From Bacteroidota bacterium (GTDB taxonomy: Bacteria > Bacteroidota > JABWAT01), in assembly GCA_023151185.1 (NCBI GenBank), contig JAKLJL010000001.1, positions 186,001-250,000 on the forward strand: 64,000 nt of DNA, in the 5' to 3' direction. The number at the start of each line of letters is the position of its first letter. Positions within the stretch are counted from its first letter, which is position 1. The position numbers were made by a program, and so were the translations under genes. The notes under the pieces were generated by a model. That model ran no database searches. It saw nothing but the letters and a program-made list of their open reading frames with translations, and was not told where the DNA came from. Below, piece after piece: positions 25,197-33,851 of the stretch.

Positions 25197-26429
25197 ATGA
25201 GAAAAGTGCCCTACCACCACCCGGAACAAGGACTCTATACCAACCGCCGCCGTTGGGTCGGACTCAGTTTTTTTGCAGTTCTGGTGGGAATCCCGTTTCT
25301 GGTGATTGACGGAGCCAGTTTCTTTCTGTTTAATTTTACTGAGATGGAGTTTCACCTGTTCTTCAGAGTGTTTCCCTTTACCCAGTTTTATGTGCTTCTG
25401 GCACTGACTTTTTCCTTTGTCGCCCTGCTGGTCTATATCACCGTGATCTGGGGACGGGTTTGGTGCGGCTGGATGTGTCCCCAAACCATTATCAGTGATT
25501 TTTTAAGGGTGTTTGAAAAATTCTGGCTGCCCAGAAAAAACATTAAAGGTCTCCAGAAGGTTTTCAGGCAGGCTGCTGCCTATCTGACCATGTCCGGATT
25601 TGTTCTCGTGGTCAGTCTGGATATAATCTGGTATTTCATCACCCCGTATGATTTTTTCAGTAAGGCAACTGCCGGAACCCTGAGCACCTTTGCACTTGGG
25701 TCACTGGCTGTTACCTTTCTTGTCACCTGGATTGATATGGTTTGGGTCCGCCAGAGTTTTTGTGAGTATCTCTGCCCTTACGCCAAAATGCAGGGGTCTT
25801 TGTTTTCTGAAACCACTACAGTCGTCGCCTACGATCAGGAAAGAGGCGCCACAGATTGCACCAAATGCATGATGTGCGTCAGAGTCTGCCCGTCCGGAAT
25901 TGACATCCGGGACGGACTTCAGATGGCCTGTATTGCCTGTGCGGCCTGTATTGATGCCTGTGAACCGATTATGGCCAAAAAAGGCAAACCAACCCTGGTC
26001 AGGTACTGGTCAGAATCAAAAATTCCGTCACTCCTGAAAGACAGATCCCTGATTTTAGCCGGTCTTGGAGTCTTGGCCTTTCTGTTCGTTATCTGGCAGA
26101 TTTTCTTCAAAGTTGACATGGCCGTAAGTCTGAGCCGGAATGCTGCGTTTACCGGAAAACACGTTGGCGACCAGATTGTAAACGGATATATTCTGACAAT
26201 TGATAACCTTGCCCAGAGTGAAAAACATGTTACTGTTTCGGTTGAACCTGCCGGATTTAAACTGCTTCCGCCGGTAGAAAACTACCTGATCAGGGGAACT
26301 GAAACCGCACGGTTACCGATTATTGTTGAAACATCCAATGAAAACGGAAATTCTGGTTTTATCTTAGTGGTCCGGGATGATACCGGATACCAAAAAGAAA
26401 TAAAACAGGGTTTTTTCCGTGGCAAGTAA
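25197..26429 (+). CDS. ccoG: Cytochrome oxidase accessory protein CcoG (RdxA-like)
   Basis: A 410-residue polyferredoxin-type membrane protein. Segments: N-terminal YHHPEQGLYTNRRRW typical of CcoG, membrane helices, the WCGWMCPQ site at 90-94, CEYLCPY near 189-193, then two ferredoxin clusters, CTKCMMCVRVCP (221-231) and CIACAACIDACEP (246-255). The C-terminus is a periplasmic Ig-like domain. CcoG is thought to reduce copper for insertion into the oxidase. A GGAGA site precedes the ATG. It overlaps the FixH-like gene by 11 bases. Confidence 0.95.
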   Translation: MRKVPYHHPEQGLYTNRRRWVGLSFFAVLVGIPFLVIDGASFFLFNFTEMEFHLFFRVFPFTQFYVLLALTFSFVALLVYITVIWGRVWCGWMCPQTIISDFLRVFEKFWLPRKNIKGLQKVFRQAAAYLTMSGFVLVVSLDIIWYFITPYDFFSKATAGTLSTFALGSLAVTFLVTWIDMVWVRQSFCEYLCPYAKMQGSLFSETTTVVAYDQERGATDCTKCMMCVRVCPSGIDIRDGLQMACIACAACIDACEPIMAKKGKPTLVRYWSESKIPSLLKDRSLILAGLGVLAFLFVIWQIFFKVDMAVSLSRNAAFTGKHVGDQIVNGYILTIDNLAQSEKHVTVSVEPAGFKLLPPVENYLIRGTETARLPIIVETSNENGNSGFILVVRDDTGYQKEIKQGFFRGK

Positions 26430-26892
26430 AGTACCAACACATTGGGTTATCACTATTCCGCTATTATTTGTAGCCTTGATTGCAGGTCTGGTTCACATTA
26501 TTTATGTGGGAACCGACCTGTTTACCCCGCCGGTCAAGGATGATTTTAAAAAACAGCAGGAGTTTTTCCAGCCTGAGTCTGACCGGAGAGCCAAACAGGC
26601 AGCTTCAGGCATTGATCTGAAGATCCGCCTTTCTTCCTTTTCAGCCGGCGAAAACAAACTGACGTTTTACTTTACCCCCAAACAGGCCTTGTCAGCGGCA
26701 GATACAGGCAGGTTTATCCTCTACCGGGTTAATTCTGTTGCAACCGATTCCCTTCATCTGGTTTTACCCGATACAGACTCCTCGTATTCATTTACCCACC
26801 AGTTTAATGAATCAGGCGAATGGTACCTGAAAGCAGGCGTTCCGCTGGATTCATTTTACTTCCGGAAAGAATTCCGGTTCAAAATCAGATAA
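26419..26892 (+). CDS. ccoH: FixH/CcoH-like assembly protein
   Basis: A 157-residue protein with one N-terminal membrane helix (about 10-30, VITIPLLFVALIAGLVHII) and a periplasmic beta-rich domain with a GEWYLKAGV ending like FixH. GTG start, overlapping ccoG by 11 bases. The sequence is diverged from proteobacterial FixH; the position between ccoG and ccoI supports the call. Role: needed for assembly or stability of the cbb3 oxidase, probably with CcoI. Confidence 0.82.
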   Translation: MASKVPTHWVITIPLLFVALIAGLVHIIYVGTDLFTPPVKDDFKKQQEFFQPESDRRAKQAASGIDLKIRLSSFSAGENKLTFYFTPKQALSAADTGRFILYRVNSVATDSLHLVLPDTDSSYSFTHQFNESGEWYLKAGVPLDSFYFRKEFRFKIR

Positions 26893-26901
26893 CGGCCGCC
26901 C

Positions 26902-29385
26902 ATGCAAAAAGGCGTCCACTTTTATTGTGATCATTGCAGTAAGCTGACCCCTGAAAAAAAGCTGACCAAAACGCCTGTAAATGGCGTTGAACGGCATTTC
27001 TGCTGTCCGGGCTGTGAGTTGTCATTCAAGGTCCTGAAACAGGTCGGCTTTGATGACTACTACAACCTGCAGCGCAAAGAACTCGGGCTGGATGAAGACC
27101 GGGGTGCGGTAACTCTTTCCTCTGAAGAAGAAGCCCGGATGAAAGAATTGTACGGTGAATTTGTTCAGGGTGAAGGCCCGATCAAACTTGCTTACCTGAA
27201 AATTGAAAAAATCCATTGCGCAGCCTGTGTGTTTGCCAATGAAGAAATCATCCGGAAAATGACCGGGGTTCTGGAATTCTCCATCAACCCGGGGACTCAC
27301 CGATCCAAAATACGGTGGGATGACCGGTTGATATCGCTTGCCGAAATTTTAAATACAATTGCAGGCATTGGGTATTATGCCTACCCGTTCCATCCTTCCA
27401 AAGCCAAACCAACCCTGGATGCCGAAACCCGTGACCTGACAACACGCCTGGGTGCTTCTGCCCTGATATCAATGAATGTGATGCTGCTGGCAATCGGGCT
27501 TTATGCGGGATATTTTCAGGGAATCGATCCCCAGATCCGGGCCTTTATCCAGTGGATTGTGATGATTATGACCATTCCCGGGGTTTTTTATGCCGGAAAG
27601 CCGATTCTGCAGGGAGCCTGGTATAACCTGAAAGCTAAAAGTCCGGGAATGGATGTTCTGATCGCCACCGGAACCCTGTCTGCCTTTTTTCTTTCGGTCT
27701 GGCATGTCATGACGGGAACGGGTGAAACTTATTTCGATACGGCCAATATGCTGATCTTTTTCATCCTTCTTGGTCGGTATGTCGAAGCAAAAGCCAAGCA
27801 GAAAATCATCCGTGAAACCGATAAATATGAAGATTACCGGATTGAAACTGTAACCCGGGTTATGGACGGAATCCGGGTGAATATCAGTCTTGAAGAAGTC
27901 AAACCTGGTATGGTGCTCGAGTTTTATCCGGGTGATGTGATCCCGGCTGACGGGTTGCTGGCTGAAGGTGAAACCTCTTTTGATGAATCGGTTCTGACCG
28001 GGGAATCCCGTCCCAGAAGAAAAAAAAACGGTGATCAGGTTATTTCGGGCAGCAGAAACCTGACAGAACGGTTCACCATGACGGTTACCCACGCCGGTGA
28101 AGGAACCATTTTTTCACGTGTCCTTGAGCTGATAGAAGACAGCCAACTAAGCAAATCCCCGATTTCCCGGTTGGTTGATCAGGTCTCAGTCCGGTTTATC
28201 TATGCGATATTGGTGTTAAGTGGCCTTAGTTTTATCTGGTGGAATCTGAACGGCGGTCTGGGAATCGCTTTTCCAGTTGCCGTATCGGTTTTAGTGATTG
28301 CCTGCCCCTGTGCACTGGGTATTGCAACCCCTATGGCGCTTCTGGTGGGTACGGGTGAATCTCTTAAAAAGGGGGTTCTGATAAAAAACGGCGAGGTTCT
28401 GGAAGAACTTGTAAAGACAGATCAGGTGGTTTTTGATAAAACCGGAACGTTGACTACTGGGGTGATGACCGTTGTACGGGTACAATCCCTGAATCAGAGG
28501 CTCGACAGTCAGGAGTTACGGGCCTCTCTGGCTCATGCCGAAACTGAAGTTTTTCACCCGGTTGCACGGGCCATCAGAACCCACTTTTATGCAGAAACGG
28601 GTGGGTATCAGCCCTATTCCGGATTTCAGGCTCTGGGTGGGATGGGCATCCGGTTTGAATCGGCTGGAAAAGAGGTTTTTGCAGGGAACCTGAGACTGAT
28701 GACCGAAATGGGAGTTGATACGGTTGGTCTGGAGTCCCGGATGATGGAACTTTCAGCGGAGGGGAAGGTTCCCGTTCTGGTGGCAGTGGGCCGTCAGCCG
28801 GTGCTTCTTATTGAAATTGCAGATGAAATCAGACCGGATGCAAAAGAAACTCTGGCGAAACTGAAAAAGCTGGGCCTGCCGGTCATGATCCTGTCTGGTG
28901 ACCGGAAAGAAAACGTTTACAGGCTTGCAGAAGAACTGGGTCTTTCGCCTGATCAGGTCAGAGGAGAACTTTCTCCGGAAGATAAAACAGCCGAAATCAA
29001 GAAATTGAGCGCTGAGGGGAAAAAAGTGATGATGGTTGGTGACGGTGTCAACGATGCTCCCAGCCTGGCACTGGCTTCGGTTGGGATTTCAATGGGAGAA
29101 GGAAGTTCCATCAGTCTTGAAAATTCAGGAGTAATTCTGCTGAATAACACACTTTCATCGGTAGTTAAAACCCTGGTTTTTGCAAAGTCAACCTACCGGA
29201 AAATCAGGCAAAATCTGTTCTGGGCCCTTTTTTACAATGTAGTGATGATTCCTCTGGCCTTGTTCGCTGTACTCATCCCGATATATGCTGCCATGGCCAT
29301 GTCACTCAGTTCCATTTCTGTAGTGGTCAATTCGTTGTACCTTAAAAGAACCGCCGGAAAAAGGCTCCGTCAGATGGGTTATTGA
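26902..29385 (+). CDS. ccoI: Copper-transporting P1B-type ATPase, CcoI/FixI type
   Basis: An 827-residue pump. The N-terminus has a Cys-rich region (CDHC, then HFCCPGCE at about 32-39) seen in FixI/CcoI proteins, then an HMA domain with CAAC (Cys106, Cys109). The ion-site CPC motif is near 468-470 (VIACPCALGIATP), the phosphorylated Asp in DKTGT near 512, the HP motif near 551 and GDGVND near 714. It exports copper across the inner membrane for the haem-copper site of the oxidase. Between ccoH and ccoS in the assembly operon. Confidence 0.96.
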   Translation: MQKGVHFYCDHCSKLTPEKKLTKTPVNGVERHFCCPGCELSFKVLKQVGFDDYYNLQRKELGLDEDRGAVTLSSEEEARMKELYGEFVQGEGPIKLAYLKIEKIHCAACVFANEEIIRKMTGVLEFSINPGTHRSKIRWDDRLISLAEILNTIAGIGYYAYPFHPSKAKPTLDAETRDLTTRLGASALISMNVMLLAIGLYAGYFQGIDPQIRAFIQWIVMIMTIPGVFYAGKPILQGAWYNLKAKSPGMDVLIATGTLSAFFLSVWHVMTGTGETYFDTANMLIFFILLGRYVEAKAKQKIIRETDKYEDYRIETVTRVMDGIRVNISLEEVKPGMVLEFYPGDVIPADGLLAEGETSFDESVLTGESRPRRKKNGDQVISGSRNLTERFTMTVTHAGEGTIFSRVLELIEDSQLSKSPISRLVDQVSVRFIYAILVLSGLSFIWWNLNGGLGIAFPVAVSVLVIACPCALGIATPMALLVGTGESLKKGVLIKNGEVLEELVKTDQVVFDKTGTLTTGVMTVVRVQSLNQRLDSQELRASLAHAETEVFHPVARAIRTHFYAETGGYQPYSGFQALGGMGIRFESAGKEVFAGNLRLMTEMGVDTVGLESRMMELSAEGKVPVLVAVGRQPVLLIEIADEIRPDAKETLAKLKKLGLPVMILSGDRKENVYRLAEELGLSPDQVRGELSPEDKTAEIKKLSAEGKKVMMVGDGVNDAPSLALASVGISMGEGSSISLENSGVILLNNTLSSVVKTLVFAKSTYRKIRQNLFWALFYNVVMIPLALFAVLIPIYAAMAMSLSSISVVVNSLYLKRTAGKRLRQMGY

Positions 29386-29436
29386 CCGGTTGTCTCTGGG
29401 TTAGGCATCCGGTATCTTTGGAAAAACGGAGTTTTT

Positions 29437-29622
29437 ATGATTTCCATCTATATTCTGATCCTGCTTTCCCTTCTCGTTGCCGCCGGAGCCTTTGTCCTTT
29501 ACTTATGGGCAGTCCGGACCGGTCAGTTTGAGGATCTTGAGGAAACCAAATTCCAGATTTTTGACGAAGATGATGAGACCGGAACCGGTTCTCACCCCGA
29601 AACCCGCCAACCTAAACCCTGA
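29437..29622 (+). CDS. ccoS: cbb3 oxidase maturation protein CcoS
   Basis: A 61-residue protein with one N-terminal membrane helix and the diagnostic YLWAVRTGQFEDLEE segment of CcoS, followed by an acidic tail. It is required in other bacteria for insertion of cofactors into the cbb3 oxidase. It ends the assembly gene set; creD begins eight bases further on and may be in the same transcript. Confidence 0.93.
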   Translation: MISIYILILLSLLVAAGAFVLYLWAVRTGQFEDLEETKFQIFDEDDETGTGSHPETRQPKP

Positions 29623-29630
29623 GGTTTTTT

Positions 29631-30953
29631 ATGATCCAATCTAAATCCGGCCAATCGGTCGGACTGCGTCTGGCGATAATTTTTGGTCTTTCGCTGATTC
29701 TGATGATTCCTGCAATTCTGATTTCCAATCTGGTGGAAGAACGGAACTGGACGGGAACTGAAGCTGTAACCGAGGTCGGTTCCAAGTGGGGGGCTTCCCA
29801 AACCCTGACAGGTCCGGTTATAGCGGTGCCTTTTAAAGCAACCGTCATTGAAGACGGGAAACCCCGGACTTTTACCCGGAATTTTTATTTCCTGCCTGAG
29901 TCCCTGTCTGTTACCGGAAGCCTTGCGCCACAGATCCGTTCGAGAGGAATTTTCCAGGTCACGTTGTATCAGGCAAACCTGAAGTTAAAAGGGAATTTCA
30001 GATTGCCCGACGTTGCTGAGTTCGGATTAAAACCCGAACAAATGCTTTGGGATCAGGCCTTTATCAGTCTGGGAATTTCTGACCTTAAAGGTATTCAGGA
30101 ACAGGTGGCTCTCACGTTTGGAGACACAACCCGGAATATGAATCCGAGTGTTCTGAGTAATGCCTTTCTGAAATCGGGGTTAAGTGACCATCTCAATCTG
30201 AATCCTTCAAACCCGGTGATGCCGTTCTCTGCCAGCCTGATGCTGAATGGAAGTTCTGACTTTTTTGTTGTCCCCTCCGGGATGGAAACGGTGGTCCGGC
30301 TGGAGTCCGGCTGGCCCTCTCCCAAATTTGACGGCGGATTTCTTCCTGACGAAAAACGGCTCTCCGACTCCGGGTTCACCGCCTACTGGAAAGTTCTTCA
30401 CCTGAACAGAAATTTTCCTCAGGCCTGGATTGATGGCGACTTTAATCTGGAAGAATCCCGGTTTGGCGTCAGTCTCAAGATCCCGGTCGATCATTATGCA
30501 AAAACCAGCCGGACTTTAAAATATGCCATTATGTTCATCGGGCTTACGTTTCTGGCTTTTTTTATGGTTGAGATTTCTTCCAGACGCCGTATTCACCCGG
30601 TTCAGTATCTGCTCATCGGGCTTGGCCTGATCATATTTTACACGCTGCTGCTGTCCATTTCTGAACATCTTGGCTTTAATGCAGCCTACTGGATTTCTGC
30701 CGGTGCGATTTTGCTGCTGATCGGCGGATATGCCCGTGCGGTTCTCAGGTCTCTTCGGTCAGCAGGGCTGATTTCGGGACTTCTCCTGATTCTGTACCTG
30801 TTCCTTTTCGTGGTTCTTCAGCTTGAAGATTATGCACTTCTGATCGGTAGCCTCGGGCTGTTTACCGTTCTGGCAACTGTTATGTATGCGACCCGGAATT
30901 ATGACTGGTTCAATCCGGATTCTCTGAGGGAAGGATCTGATTCGGCGGAATAA
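29631..30953 (+). CDS. creD: CreD-like inner-membrane protein
   Basis: A 440-residue protein of the CreD (Cet) family. One N-terminal membrane helix (LRLAIIFGLSLILMIPAILISNLVEER), a long periplasmic domain containing GPVIAVPF and FLPESLSVTGSLAPQIRSRGIF, then five or more helices in the last 140 residues. In E. coli CreD is under CreBC control and affects envelope integrity and colicin E2 tolerance; its biochemical role is unknown. Nothing in the surroundings points to CreBC here. Follows ccoS closely. Confidence 0.92.
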   Translation: MIQSKSGQSVGLRLAIIFGLSLILMIPAILISNLVEERNWTGTEAVTEVGSKWGASQTLTGPVIAVPFKATVIEDGKPRTFTRNFYFLPESLSVTGSLAPQIRSRGIFQVTLYQANLKLKGNFRLPDVAEFGLKPEQMLWDQAFISLGISDLKGIQEQVALTFGDTTRNMNPSVLSNAFLKSGLSDHLNLNPSNPVMPFSASLMLNGSSDFFVVPSGMETVVRLESGWPSPKFDGGFLPDEKRLSDSGFTAYWKVLHLNRNFPQAWIDGDFNLEESRFGVSLKIPVDHYAKTSRTLKYAIMFIGLTFLAFFMVEISSRRRIHPVQYLLIGLGLIIFYTLLLSISEHLGFNAAYWISAGAILLLIGGYARAVLRSLRSAGLISGLLLILYLFLFVVLQLEDYALLIGSLGLFTVLATVMYATRNYDWFNPDSLREGSDSAE

Positions 30954-30966
30954 CCTGTAGCCTGCA

Positions 30967-30991
30967 CCCCGGATTTTTTTCAATTCCGGGG
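30967..30991. terminator. Hairpin between convergent genes
   Basis: CCCCGGA and TCCGGGG enclose an 11-base loop that holds the T run. It sits between the stops of creD and the minus-strand lipoprotein and may serve both directions. Confidence 0.5.
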
Positions 30992-31002
30992 TACTGGTCC
31001 GT

Positions 31003-31677
31003 TCAGAAGGTAAAAGAAGCCGTAGCCGGCTGATCGTTCCGGATGGTGACCTGCTTCGATTGCATGACTCCCTTGTAAAGAACCAGCAGTGTCATAGATT
31101 CTGAAATCCGCCTGGTCCCGATTGTATTTCCGGTTGCATCCGTGAGTTTCGTTTCAAATCCGGAACCCAGAGTTTTAATTGGAAAGGTCATTTTTCCTGA
31201 TGCATCCGTTTTGGTCAGCGGCGTTGAAGACCCGATGGTAGCTTCAGTATGATCAGAAAGAACCAGATGACCTTCTGTGTGCATTTTTCCCGCAGAAATA
31301 TGATAGGTATAAACACCGTTTGCAAAGCTGCCGGGTGAAAAGGAAACTGAATTATTGCCCTTTGGTCCGGTGCCGGTGTAAATTGTTTGCAGAACCTGAT
31401 CAGACAGATAACGGGTTAGAGTAACCGTCACATCCGATTCCTCTGTCAGAGTAAATGAAATGACCGATGACGGGCAGGGTTTAGAAAGATTTTGAACGCC
31501 TGAATTGTTTTGTGTGAAAAGATAATAAAGGGAAGCGCCTTCGACCGGGTTTCCGCCGGGGTCAGTAACCGAAACAGTGAGTTGGGGGTCAGGCTCCGGA
31601 TCATCGCCGTTTTCAGTGCAGGAAGCCAGAAAAAATGCAGTCAAGCCGGAAACCAACAGTATGATGGGTGTTTTCAT
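31003..31677 (-). CDS. Lipoprotein with FlgD-like Ig domain
   Basis: About 224 residues. The start is the ATG behind an excellent AAGGAGAT site; nine further codons upstream are open but unneeded. The signal ends FFLASC, a lipobox, followed by a Glu/Asp/Pro linker (ENGDDPEPDPQ). Then a beta-sandwich with VTDPGGNPVEGASLYY and a second domain (ISFTLTEESDVTVTL and FANGVYTYHI) like the FlgD Ig-like repeats used by secreted proteins of this group. No enzyme motif. Probably a surface or periplasmic protein of unknown role. Confidence 0.75.
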   Translation of the reverse strand: MKTPIILLVSGLTAFFLASCTENGDDPEPDPQLTVSVTDPGGNPVEGASLYYLFTQNNSGVQNLSKPCPSSVISFTLTEESDVTVTLTRYLSDQVLQTIYTGTGPKGNNSVSFSPGSFANGVYTYHISAGKMHTEGHLVLSDHTEATIGSSTPLTKTDASGKMTFPIKTLGSGFETKLTDATGNTIGTRRISESMTLLVLYKGVMQSKQVTIRNDQPATASFTF

Positions 31678-31778
31678 TGGGATCTCCTTGAAATAGACTG
31701 GCAAAAATAAAGGAAACCCGAAGTATTAAAAAGTGCAAATAAACAGATGAAGATTAGAAATGTATTTGAAAGTTATCA

Positions 31779-32564
31779 ATGACCAGCAGACTATCCTGGC
31801 TGATTTTAGGAGTTTCCCTTTTAGGGGTCTCCTGCAAACCCACCGGGCCGGTGCCTGGTCCGGTTTCTGAACCGGTGCCGGCCAGTCCTGAAAAACCCCG
31901 GTTTGGCAAATATGCCCGTGCCCTCGACAATCAGAACGTGGTTCCCTATCTGACCGATTACGGGGAGAAAAATCCGCAGACGCTGATCAGAATCCGGACT
32001 TCTCTTGGGGATATGAAGATCAGACTCTACACCGAAACCCCGCTTCACAGAGCCAATTTCCTGAGACTGATCAATCATGATTTTTTTGACAGCACCTTGT
32101 TTTACCGGGTTGTAAAAGGATTTGCCATTCAGGGCGGTGATACAGACCGTGAGGGAAGAAAAGATTATAAAAACAGTTTTGGATCATTTTCACTTCCTGC
32201 AGAATTTCATCCGGGTTATTTCCATAAAAAAGGAGCACTTGCCGCAACCCGTGACTATACCGACAACCCGGATAAACGGTCGAGCCCTTTCGAATTTTAT
32301 ATCGTTCAGGGGACAACGTTCAATGAGCCTGATCTGGATAAAATCGAACGGGAACAACACGTCAGGTTCAGCAGGGAACAACGGGACTATTATCTTTCAG
32401 GAAAGCCGGGGGCAGCTCATCTTGATAATGAACACACCGTTTTCGGAGAGGTCATTTCAGGGTTGGACGTGATCGATAAGATTACGGAAGTCCGCACAGA
32501 TCAGGGTGGATGGCCGTATGAGGATGTTGTGATCACGGATATTGAGATCCTGCCGGGAAATTAA
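31779..32564 (+). CDS. Cyclophilin-type peptidyl-prolyl isomerase lipoprotein
   Basis: A 261-residue protein with a lipobox signal (LLGVSC, about 19) and a Pro-rich linker, then a cyclophilin domain from about residue 65: TSLGDMKIRLYTETPLHRANFL, FYRVVKGFAIQGGD with the catalytic-type Arg, and HTVFGEVISGLDVIDKI. An insertion of about 35 residues (PDLDKIEREQHV to GKPGAAHLDN) sits before the HTVFGEV strand. It should help proline isomerisation in the periplasm, for example during outer-membrane protein folding. Monocistronic by spacing. Confidence 0.93.
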   Translation: MTSRLSWLILGVSLLGVSCKPTGPVPGPVSEPVPASPEKPRFGKYARALDNQNVVPYLTDYGEKNPQTLIRIRTSLGDMKIRLYTETPLHRANFLRLINHDFFDSTLFYRVVKGFAIQGGDTDREGRKDYKNSFGSFSLPAEFHPGYFHKKGALAATRDYTDNPDKRSSPFEFYIVQGTTFNEPDLDKIEREQHVRFSREQRDYYLSGKPGAAHLDNEHTVFGEVISGLDVIDKITEVRTDQGGWPYEDVVITDIEILPGN

Positions 32565-32670
32565 TCTGCGATGTTTTGTTTAAACCAGCCCGGCAATAAA
32601 AATCAGGCGTAAATTTTTGGTTTCCCGGTTACTTAAATTCAAATTTGCAGAAGGTTAACTCTGGGGACTT

Positions 32671-33570
32671 ATGCCGCACACCGGTGAACTCGCAGCACTT
32701 CTGACCGCCGTTTTCTGGACAATTACTGCCTTATCCTTTGAACGGGCCAGCAAATCCATCGGGTCCCTTCCGGTTAATCTGCTGCGGTTGCTGATCGCAT
32801 TTCTGTTAATTTCGGTCTATTCGGGAATAACCCGCGGCTTTTTCCTTCCGGTCGATGCCGGATTGCATGCCTGGGTTTGGCTGATGCTGTCCGGATTTGT
32901 AGGATTTGTTTTGGGTGACCTCTTTCTTTTCAGGTCGTATCTGGAAGTCAGTGCCCGGGTTTCCATGCTGATTATGGCGCTTGCCCCCCCGATGACCGCA
33001 GTTTTCGGGTGGGTTTTTCTGGGCGAAACTCTTACCTGGTACCATATTGGCGGTATGCTGATGACCCTTTGCGGAATATCGGTTGTCATTCTGGATCAGC
33101 CTGGTTCCGAGAGTAAAACCGGTAAAGTGAAACTGAAATATTCTGCAAAGGGAATTCTGCTTGCTTTTGGCGGCGCTGTCGGGCAGGCACTCGGGCTGAT
33201 TCTCAGTAAAATAGGGATGGGTAGTTATGATGCCTTTGCCTCGACCCAGATCCGGATCATTGCCGGGATCCTGGGGTTTCTTCTGATTTTCATCTTCCTG
33301 CGCCGTCTTAACCAGATTCCGGCTGCAGTCAGGAACAAAAATGCCATGTCCTGGCTGACTTTGGGTGCTTTTTTCGGACCTTTTCTTGGCGTTTCCTTTT
33401 CACTCCTGGCAGTCCAGCATACTCAGGCTGGTATTGCTGCAACCATCATGTCGATTGTCCCGATTCTGATCATTCCGCCGTCAGTTTTATTTCTCGGTGA
33501 AAAAGTGACCCTCAGAGAAGTCGTTGGTGCAGTTCTTTCTGTTGGCGGGGTGGCAATTCTGTTTTTGTAG
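32671..33570 (+). CDS. EamA/DMT-superfamily transporter
   Basis: A 299-residue inner-membrane protein with about ten hydrophobic helices in two EamA repeats (about 5-140 and 155-298). Repeat signatures include PPMTAVFGWVFLGETLTWYHIGGMLMTLCGI and, in the second half, IIPPSVLFLGEKVTLREVVGA; each is given only in part by family consensus. Substrates of this family range from amino acids to nucleosides and the sequence does not tell which. Stands alone in its strand context; a 281-base spacer follows with the promoter of the PKD gene. Confidence 0.92.
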   Translation: MPHTGELAALLTAVFWTITALSFERASKSIGSLPVNLLRLLIAFLLISVYSGITRGFFLPVDAGLHAWVWLMLSGFVGFVLGDLFLFRSYLEVSARVSMLIMALAPPMTAVFGWVFLGETLTWYHIGGMLMTLCGISVVILDQPGSESKTGKVKLKYSAKGILLAFGGAVGQALGLILSKIGMGSYDAFASTQIRIIAGILGFLLIFIFLRRLNQIPAAVRNKNAMSWLTLGAFFGPFLGVSFSLLAVQHTQAGIAATIMSIVPILIIPPSVLFLGEKVTLREVVGAVLSVGGVAILFL

Positions 33571-33770
33571 ATCCATTTTGGCTGGATAAATCCCGACGAA
33601 AAACGACACGGATTACAATATATGACAACAGAAGTATGGGAGAACTGAATTGGAATTCCATGAAAATTCCGAAACTTTCCTGACTTTTCATTGAAACTGG
33701 CCTGTTTTTTTTCTTTCTTTACGGCTTATTCCGGATACTAAACTGAGAACAGGTTTTTCAGGGGAAGTGT

Positions 33771-33799
33771 TTGTACTTTTCTGATTAACATAATATAAT
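33771..33799 (+). promoter_or_regulatory. Near-consensus sigma-70 promoter of the PKD-protein gene
   Basis: TTGTAC, exactly 17 bases, then TATAAT, about 50 bases before the ATG at 33852. The rest of the 281-base spacer shows nothing clear. Confidence 0.7.
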
Positions 33800-33851
33800 A
33801 AGTGTAATCAGGTGTCCGGGTCTGTTGGATTAACAAGTCAGTGAAGGTTTT